Origin: Lachnospiraceae bacterium
GTDB taxonomy: Bacteria; Bacillota; Clostridia; Lachnospirales; Lachnospiraceae
DNA length: 6,030 nt
Assembly: GCA_024697505.1 (NCBI GenBank)
Contig: JAILFQ010000359.1
Coordinates: 1 to 6,030, forward strand
Direction of reading: 5' to 3'
Notes under the pieces: generated by a model
The model's input: the letters and a program-made list of their open reading frames with translations, nothing else
Database searches by the model: none
What the model was told of the DNA's origin: nothing
Translations under genes and position numbers: made by a program
Shown: one piece after another, positions 1 to 4,181 of the stretch
How the letters are laid out: the number at the start of each line of letters is the position of its first letter
Position numbering within the stretch: the first letter of the stretch is position 1

Positions 1-1739
1 ACCGGAGGACGTTTCTTGCAAGCCTCTTCAGGATCTTCAATATCTTTAAGAAGCTCTTCCACAATATTAACCTTAACCTCTTTTTCAGCAATGCAGTTAT
101 ATTCAAGAGCAATCTCTTCCGCTTCTTCAAATGAAAGATCCTGGTTTGGAGTAAACATCTTTCCTTCAAGGAAAAGTTTCTTAACCATTGCTGCAACAGG
201 CTGTTTCATTTTTTCTGAAAGTTCCTTAAGAGTAAGAACTTCAGGAATTGTAATGGTCTTGATCTCGTCTTCTTTCTGTTCTTCTTTAACTACAACAGGC
301 TTAATAAAGGCGCCCTTACGGTTAGGATCCTTCTTATTTCTTAATTTATCGAATTCACCGTCAAAATCCTTTTTCTTTTCACGCTCTTTATCTTTACCAC
401 GATTGCTTATTTCGGTAGCACGTCTCTTCTTGTTAAGATCGTTGCCGATTTCTGAAGAAATACCGGAATCTTTTGACTGAGGACGAGAATCCTTTCTGAC
501 AAATCTTCTCTGGTTATCTCCCTTATCGGAATCCTTGTCAAAACCGCCGCCAAAACCTGCACCGTTTCTGTTGTTGCCAAAACTCTTATTTGATCCGGAA
601 TTTCTGTCGCCAAATGATGGTTTGTCACCAAACTGTCTCTGAGGTCTGTCGCCGTTATTAAACGGTTTTCTTTCGCCGTTACCGTATGACGGTCTGTCGC
701 CAAACTGTCTTTGAGGTCTGTCACCATTATTAAACGGTTTTCTTTCGCCGTTACCAAATGATGGTCTGTCGCCAAACTGTCTCTGAGGTCTGTCGCCGTT
801 ATTAAACGGTTTTCTTTCGCCGTTTTGATTAAACTGTTTTCTCTCACCGTTATAGTTTCTCTGCTGGCGGTCCTGATACTGAGGTCTGTCACCATTATTG
901 AACGGCTTTCTTTCACCATTAGCAAAGGAAGACTTATTACCGGAATTATTATCTCTTCTAAATCCCTCGGAAGATTTTTCTCTGTTGTTATAGCTTGCTG
1001 TATCTTCCTTGGCTGCTTCCTGCTTTTCTTTAACTGCAGGTGCTTCTTCTTTCTTTAACGAAGGCTGTTCCTGCATAACATTTACTTTTTCTTTAACTTC
1101 CACTTTTTTATCTGCCACTGTTTCCTCAGATTTTACTTCATTTATAGGTTTTGTGTTTTCGGAAGCCTTCTTTTCAAGTTCAGCTTTCTTTTCGGCTTCC
1201 TCTTTTTCTGCTTTTATTTGATCTGCTTTATATACAACCCCAACAGGAGCCGCTCCGTTTTGTCTGCTTACAAAAGCAGGTGTTTTCTTTATTGCAGAAT
1301 CTATTGGCCTTTGTGCTGTACCGGAAGATTTGGAACCATCTGCACGCATTACATGTACAGGACCGTTGCCGGTGTCAAACCTCTTAAACTGCTGACCCGG
1401 TCTGCTACCGGAATCAACTCTTGATGATTGAAGCGGACTTCTGCCTGTAGACTGCATAGGTCTTGAGTTTGCATCAGGTCTTCTTATTCCGCCTGCAGGC
1501 TGTACGTTTGTTACGGTTTTTACAGGCTGCTTTGCGTCTGATTTAACTTCGCCCTTATTTTCGGACGGCTGAGACTTGGCTTTGCTGGCGAAATGCTTTT
1601 TGACCATTTCTGCTTCTTTGTCTTCAACTGTGCTCATGGGGGCCTTTACAGAACTTCCCTGCTCCTGAAGGAAAGAAACTATGTCTTTGCTCGGCACGTC
1701 TATTTCCTTTGAAAGCTCATGAACTTTATATTTTGCCAT
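1..1739 (-). CDS. infB: Translation initiation factor IF-2, N-terminal part (3' end outside window)
   Basis: IF2 is the cytoplasmic GTPase that brings initiator fMet-tRNA to the 30S subunit and promotes 50S joining. The frame is open from ATG 1739 to the window edge (579 codons). Residues 1-50 (MAKYKVHELSKEIDVPSKDI...) are a first IF2_N subdomain. About 165-260 is a Lys/Glu-rich, probably helical or disordered stretch. Residues 274-377 are Asn/Gly/Arg/Gln-rich repeats, and about 400-480 is basic. A second IF2_N subdomain lies at about 496-550 (ITIPEVLTLKELSEKM...). The last codons read KKRPP, the usual lead-in to the GTPase domain, so G domain, domain II and the C-terminal tRNA-binding domains lie beyond base 1. 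An in-frame ATG at 1745 is only 3 nt from the GGAGG. ATG 1739 is 9 nt from it and gives the family-typical MAKYKV start. It follows ylxQ after 18 nt, as last gene of the operon seen here. Confidence 0.96.
   Translation of the reverse strand, partial: MAKYKVHELSKEIDVPSKDIVSFLQEQGSSVKAPMSTVEDKEAEMVKKHFASKAKSQPSENKGEVKSDAKQPVKTVTNVQPAGGIRRPDANSRPMQSTGRSPLQSSRVDSGSRPGQQFKRFDTGNGPVHVMRADGSKSSGTAQRPIDSAIKKTPAFVSRQNGAAPVGVVYKADQIKAEKEEAEKKAELEKKASENTKPINEVKSEETVADKKVEVKEKVNVMQEQPSLKKEEAPAVKEKQEAAKEDTASYNNREKSSEGFRRDNNSGNKSSFANGERKPFNNGDRPQYQDRQQRNYNGERKQFNQNGERKPFNNGDRPQRQFGDRPSFGNGERKPFNNGDRPQRQFGDRPSYGNGERKPFNNGDRPQRQFGDKPSFGDRNSGSNKSFGNNRNGAGFGGGFDKDSDKGDNQRRFVRKDSRPQSKDSGISSEIGNDLNKKRRATEISNRGKDKEREKKKDFDGEFDKLRNKKDPNRKGAFIKPVVVKEEQKEDEIKTITIPEVLTLKELSEKMKQPVAAMVKKLFLEGKMFTPNQDLSFEEAEEIALEYNCIAEKEVKVNIVEELLKDIEDPEEACKKRPP
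609..920 (-). repeat. Tandem in-frame repeats in the IF2 linker (one 96-bp variant plus three 72-bp units)
   Basis: Read on the minus strand, three adjacent 72-bp units occupy 824-753, 752-681 and 680-609. Each encodes a 24-residue unit beginning NGERKPFNNGDRPQ and continuing RQFGDRPS(F/Y)G. A fourth, diverged 96-bp copy at 920-825 begins with the same 14 residues and then has a different 18-residue tail containing NGERKQFNQ. Most differences among the three units are silent (GGC/GGT, AAC/AAT, CAG/CAA); amino-acid changes are Phe to Tyr once and Arg to Lys once. The period is a multiple of three, so copy-number change would keep the frame. The encoded protein is residues 274-377 of IF2, hydrophilic, basic and almost certainly disordered. 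The repeats also keep a neighbouring frame open over 407-925, which is not a gene. Confidence 0.93.
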
Positions 1740-1748
1740 TAACATCTA

Positions 1749-1753
1749 CCTCC
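1749..1753 (-). promoter_or_regulatory. infB ribosome binding site
   Basis: GGAGG on the minus strand lies 9 nt before ATG 1739 and only 3 nt before the in-frame ATG 1745. A TAG stop (1748-1746) immediately precedes ATG 1745 in the same frame. The spacing favours 1739 as the start of IF2. Confidence 0.8.
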
Positions 1754-1757
1754 GTGG

Positions 1758-2081
1758 CTAATTAACCTTATAATCGTTAAGTTTATTTATTATGTTATCT
1801 GCCAGATTCTTGTTTATTACAGCTATTGAAGAACGGTTTTCTTTTCCTATTGTTCTTCCAAGAACTTCTTTTGTAGAGAATTCAAAATAAGGAACTTTAT
1901 AAAAGGTTGTTTTGTTTGAAAACAATTTCTTGGTATTGTCAGAAGCATTTGCTGCAACAATAACAAGATTTGCCGAACCGTCTTTTACTGCATTTTCACT
2001 TGAAAGTTCACCGCTTACAAGACCGCCGGCTTTTGCACTTAAAGAAATTAATGATAAAATTTTCTTTTCGGCATTATCCAA
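1758..2081 (-). CDS. ylxQ: L7Ae/L30e/Gadd45-family K-turn RNA-binding protein (YlxQ type)
   Basis: This is a 107-residue single-domain protein of the L7Ae/L30e/S12e/Gadd45 family, also called RplGA in Bacillota, whose members bind kink-turn RNA. The alignable core is visible: an N-terminal helix (KKILSLISLSAKAGGLVSG, residues 6-24), the NAVKDG...LVIVAANAS stretch (30-47), the DNTKK motif (48-52), YKVPYFEFS (61-69) and the signature LGRTIGKENRSSIAV (74-88). The gene starts with TTG at 2081. An in-frame TGA lies 6 nt upstream of it, no later methionine exists in the protein, and AAAAGGAGA precedes the TTG, so this start is well supported. It overlaps the end of ylxR by 8 nt (TTGGATAA contains the ylxR stop), which suggests translational coupling. 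The precise cellular role of YlxQ is not settled; K-turn binding is inferred from the family. Confidence 0.93.
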   Translation of the reverse strand: MDNAEKKILSLISLSAKAGGLVSGELSSENAVKDGSANLVIVAANASDNTKKLFSNKTTFYKVPYFEFSTKEVLGRTIGKENRSSIAVINKNLADNIINKLNDYKVN

Positions 2082-2343
2082 GAGAAATCATCTCCTTTTG
2101 AAGTTCTTCATAAATATCATTTGGAATTGATACTCCAAGTGATCTTTCTAAGCTTTTACTCTTTCTGGCTTTGTTAAAACACTCCACATTTTTGCAAAGA
2201 TATGCGCCCCGTCCGTTTTTTCTGCCGGTTGAGTCAAGTATTATATCTCCCTCCGGTGTCTTAAGAACTCTGATAAGATCTTTTTTAGGAAAAGACTCAT
2301 TGCATCCTGTGCAACGTCTTAACGGTATTTTCTTTTCAGTCAT
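2074..2343 (-). CDS. rnpM: YlxR family protein (RNase P modulator RnpM, DUF448)
   Basis: This 89-residue protein belongs to the YlxR/DUF448 family, whose Bacillus subtilis member has been described as an RNase P modulator (RnpM). Family motifs are clear: IPLRRCTGC (6-14), KKDLIRVLKTPEGDI (20-34), LDSTGRKNGRGAYLC (36-50) and a following C-x4-C. The GRGAY loop is the family hallmark and is thought to contact nucleic acid. Four cysteines (11, 14, 50, 55) form a CxxC...Cx4C pattern that could bind zinc; this is inference, and the Bacillus protein as I recall it lacks most of them. ATG 2343 is preceded by AAAGGAAAGGA. The gene follows nusA after 45 nt and overlaps ylxQ by 8 nt, as expected for this operon. 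The length is normal for the family. The role in RNase P control rests on homology only. Confidence 0.94.
   Translation of the reverse strand: MTEKKIPLRRCTGCNESFPKKDLIRVLKTPEGDIILDSTGRKNGRGAYLCKNVECFNKARKSKSLERSLGVSIPNDIYEELQKEMISLG
2091..2099 (-). promoter_or_regulatory. ylxQ ribosome binding site inside ylxR
   Basis: AAAAGGAGA on the minus strand sits inside the last codons of ylxR, with 10 nt between GGAG and the TTG start at 2081. Together with the in-frame TGA just upstream of the TTG, it fixes TTG as the ylxQ start. Confidence 0.75.
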
Positions 2344-2388
2344 TTCCTTTCCTTTCTATAGGAAACAAAATTCCTTTATGGTTTTATA

Positions 2389-3489
2389 TTATAAACTTGC
2401 TTCATCTACCTGAGATTCAGATTTAATATCAATCTTATATCCGGTAAGACGAGCTGCAAGTCTTGCGTTCTGCCCGCTTCTTCCGATTGCGAGCGAAAGC
2501 TGGTAATCAGGGACTATAACCTTGGCGGATTTTTCTTCCACGTTTACATCAACTGAAACAACCTTTGCAGGTGAAAGAGAATTTTCTATAAGTGTTGCAG
2601 GATCCTGACTCCAATTGATAATATCAATCTTTTCTCCATGGAGTTCATCAACGATAGCATTTACTCTTGCACCGTTAACACCTACGCATGCTCCAACCGG
2701 ATCAACGTTAGGATTGTTAGACCAAACGGCCATCTTTGTTCTGTCACCGGCTTCACGTGAAATAGCCTTGATTTCAACTGTTGCATCGCTTACTTCAGCA
2801 ACTTCCGCTTCGAAAAGTCTTTTAACAAGTTCCGGATGAGTTCTTGAAACGGTAATTCTTGGTCCCTTTGGTGTTGCATCAACCTTTAATACATAGAGTT
2901 TAACACGCTCGGTAGGTCTGAAAACTTCTCCGGCGATCTGCTCGTTTTCCATAAGAATGGCATCAATCTTTCCAAGATTAACACAGATATTATTTCCCTG
3001 GTATCTTTGAACAATACCGGTAACAACTTCTTTCTCAAGTTTTAAATATTCCTCAAATAAAGACTTTCTTTCTTCTTCTTTGATCTTCTGAATAATAACC
3101 TGCTTTGCCTTCTGTGCAGCAATTCTTCCGAAATTCTTAGGGGTTATTTCAAATGATAATTTATCTCCTATAGAAAGCTGAAGTGAAGGATACTTTGCAT
3201 TTGCTTCTTCAAGAGTAAGTTCTGTAAATTCATCCTGTACTTCCTCAACAATTTCCATATCGGCATACACACCGAAGGCGCCTGTTTCTCTGTCAATATT
3301 AACTCTGATATTGTCTGATTTTCCATATTCATTCTTGCAAGCAGCAAGTAATGAGCTTTCAATAGCTTCAAAAAGGATTTCTTCTTCTATACCTTTTTCT
3401 TTTGCAATCTCTCTAAGCGCGGTAATAAGCTCCAAGCTTTCATTTGCAGCCTCGTTTTTTGCTTTGGCTGACTTTGTTGTTCTTGCCAT
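2389..3489 (-). CDS. nusA: Transcription termination/antitermination factor NusA
   Basis: NusA binds RNA polymerase and nascent RNA, stimulating pausing, intrinsic termination and antitermination. The 366 residues show the full Bacillota layout. The polymerase-binding N-terminal domain is about 20-145 (SLELITALREIAKEKGI...; FGRIAAQKAKQVIIQKIKE at 120-138). An S1 domain is about 153-220 (VVTGIVQRYQGNNICVNLG...). KH1 is about 225-300 with its GVNG loop at 270-273, and KH2 about 302-360 with GRSG at 336-339. There are no C-terminal acidic repeats, as usual outside Proteobacteria. The first 18 residues (MARTTKSAKAKNEAANES) are an extra lysine-rich tail before the usual start of homology. ATG 3489 is the only conventional start between the upstream in-frame TAA and the domain that leaves the complete helix, but the strong Shine-Dalgarno is unusually far away (see separate entry). 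It follows rimP by 97 nt and precedes ylxR by 45 nt. Confidence 0.97.
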   Translation of the reverse strand: MARTTKSAKAKNEAANESLELITALREIAKEKGIEEEILFEAIESSLLAACKNEYGKSDNIRVNIDRETGAFGVYADMEIVEEVQDEFTELTLEEANAKYPSLQLSIGDKLSFEITPKNFGRIAAQKAKQVIIQKIKEEERKSLFEEYLKLEKEVVTGIVQRYQGNNICVNLGKIDAILMENEQIAGEVFRPTERVKLYVLKVDATPKGPRITVSRTHPELVKRLFEAEVAEVSDATVEIKAISREAGDRTKMAVWSNNPNVDPVGACVGVNGARVNAIVDELHGEKIDIINWSQDPATLIENSLSPAKVVSVDVNVEEKSAKVIVPDYQLSLAIGRSGQNARLAARLTGYKIDIKSESQVDEASL

Positions 3490-3521
3490 TTTTAATTTTT
3501 CGCTCCGGTTAATTCCGAAGC

Positions 3522-3533
3522 CTACCTCCTTTA
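3522..3533 (-). promoter_or_regulatory. Strong Shine-Dalgarno upstream of nusA, unusually distant
   Basis: AAAGGAGGTAGG on the minus strand is the best Shine-Dalgarno in the window, yet its GGAGG ends 35 nt before ATG 3489. Between them is a potential 6-bp hairpin (CTTCGG / CCGGAG with one U-G pair, loop AATTAA, positions 3520-3503) that would shorten the effective distance. A weaker GGAG (within the 3' arm of that hairpin) lies 13 nt from the ATG. No ATG, GTG or TTG lies nearer to the strong site; an in-frame ATT sits at 3513, 11 nt from it. That it serves nusA is inferred from position. Confidence 0.5.
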
Positions 3534-3540
3534 TTTAGTT

Positions 3541-3568
3541 TTTATACTGTTTTTTATGTATGTGCCAG
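3541..3568 (-). promoter_or_regulatory. Possible internal promoter for nusA
   Basis: In the 97-nt rimP-nusA spacer, CTGGCA (3568-3563) and TATAAA (3546-3541) are separated by 16 nt on the minus strand, resembling sigma-A -35 and -10 boxes (4/6 and 5/6 matches). Initiation would fall near 3534, just before the strong Shine-Dalgarno. In such A+T-rich sequence the match could be chance. Confidence 0.25.
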
Positions 3569-3586
3569 AAGGCTGTACATCAATGA

Positions 3587-4051
3587 TTAACAATGGAATG
3601 GGGGGCGTATAAGAGAAATATCTTTTTTTTCAAAAGTTTTTTCTTCATTATTGATAAGAATTGTGACTGTATCTTCTGTATAGGATTTTAATTGTCCTTC
3701 AAACTCTTTTTGTTTTTCAATTGCTTTATAAAGTTTTATTTCTACATCTTTGCCAAGGCTTCTTTTGTAGTCGTTTTCTTTCTTTAAAGGTCTGTCAAGC
3801 CCCGGCGAACTAACTTCAAGTATATAAGATTCATTTATAAAATCTTTTTGGTCAAGCAGATCACTAAGTTCTCTGCTGACTGTTTCACAGTCATTAACAG
3901 TAAAACCGCCTTCTTTGTCTATAATAGCTCTAAGGTAAAATGTACCTGCTTCTTTAGCAAATTCAACATCAACAAGCTCACAATCATTTCTTTCAATGAT
4001 AGGCATTAAAAGGTCGGTTGTTTTCTTTTCATATTCTTCTCTTTTTGTCAT
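3587..4051 (-). CDS. rimP: Ribosome maturation factor RimP
   Basis: RimP is a cytoplasmic assembly factor needed for efficient maturation of the 30S ribosomal subunit. The 154 residues match the usual family length. The N-terminal alpha/beta domain (about 1-85) contains CELVDVEFAKEAGTFYLRAIID (24-45, abridged family pattern), the VNDCETVSRELSDLLD stretch (52-67) and the family signature YILEVSSPGLDRPL (76-89). The C-terminal SH3-like barrel runs about 90-150 (YKRSLGKDVEIKLYK...FEGQLKSY...ISLIRPP). ATG 4051 is preceded by AAAAGGA with 7 nt between GG-A and the start, and no upstream in-frame alternative has a better site. It is the first gene of the operon, downstream of a promoter candidate and a leader hairpin, and is followed by nusA after 97 nt, the standard arrangement in bacteria. 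The symbol in Bacillus is ylxS. Confidence 0.96.
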   Translation of the reverse strand: MTKREEYEKKTTDLLMPIIERNDCELVDVEFAKEAGTFYLRAIIDKEGGFTVNDCETVSRELSDLLDQKDFINESYILEVSSPGLDRPLKKENDYKRSLGKDVEIKLYKAIEKQKEFEGQLKSYTEDTVTILINNEEKTFEKKDISLIRPPFHC

Positions 4052-4057
4052 TTTTTG

Positions 4058-4064
4058 TCCTTTT
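4058..4064 (-). promoter_or_regulatory. rimP ribosome binding site
   Basis: AAAAGGA on the minus strand, 6 nt before ATG 4051. It begins only about two bases after the last U of the upstream hairpin's U-tract, so termination there would remove the binding site from the transcript. Confidence 0.75.
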
Positions 4065-4065
4065 C

Positions 4066-4102
4066 AAACAAAATTTAAGAGTGGACCTCGGCCCACTCTT
4101 AA
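4066..4102 (-). terminator. Intrinsic terminator / putative attenuator in the rimP-nusA leader
   Basis: On the minus strand, TTAAGAGTGGGC (4102-4091) pairs with GTCCACTCTTAA (4086-4075): 12 bp with one G-U pair and a four-base loop CGAG. The tail is ATTTTGTTTG, a U-tract broken by a G. The base of the stem is all A-T. These features describe a moderately weak intrinsic terminator. It lies 80 nt after the hydratase stop and can end that transcript. It also lies about 18 nt downstream of the predicted start of the rimP transcript and directly before the rimP Shine-Dalgarno, so it should also act within the leader of the operon. On the plus strand the hairpin is not followed by a U-tract. Confidence 0.72.
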
Positions 4103-4126
4103 GCTAAACATCTTTGTTACACCGAA

Positions 4127-4155
4127 ATATTAGCATAAGCATTAATAAAAAGCAA
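4127..4155 (-). promoter_or_regulatory. Promoter candidate for the rimP-nusA-infB operon
   Basis: On the minus strand, TTGCTT (4155-4150) and TAATAT (4132-4127) are separated by exactly 17 nt. The -10 box is preceded by TGC, giving an extended -10 (TGCTAATAT). Transcription would begin near 4120. It sits between the hydratase stop codon and the leader hairpin, the expected place for the operon promoter. Each hexamer matches the sigma-A consensus only partly, so the extended -10 and spacing carry most of the weight. Confidence 0.55.
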
Positions 4156-4181
4156 GCAAAATTCGGATTTTTTTGGAATTT

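Noticed and set aside
16..480. A 154-codon open frame on the plus strand rich in Ser, Leu and Phe
   Set aside because: It is antisense to infB, has low-complexity composition expected from the complement of Lys/Glu codons, and resembles no known protein.
407..925. A 172-codon open frame on the minus strand, rich in Thr, Leu and Arg with its own internal repeats
   Set aside because: It is a shifted reading of the infB repeats, whose period is a multiple of three and so keeps the neighbouring frame open. The infB frame runs uninterrupted through the same bases and encodes recognisable IF2 on both sides.
1743..1745. Upstream in-frame ATG as the infB start
   Set aside because: Only 3 nt separate it from GGAGG, and it would add Met-Leu before the family-typical MAKYKV start.
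4052..4181. Possible tRNA gene (as metY before rimP in Escherichia coli) or riboswitch in the leader
   Set aside because: No cloverleaf, T-arm sequence or riboswitch core is visible in the 130 nt, and the hairpin and promoter account for the recognisable structure.
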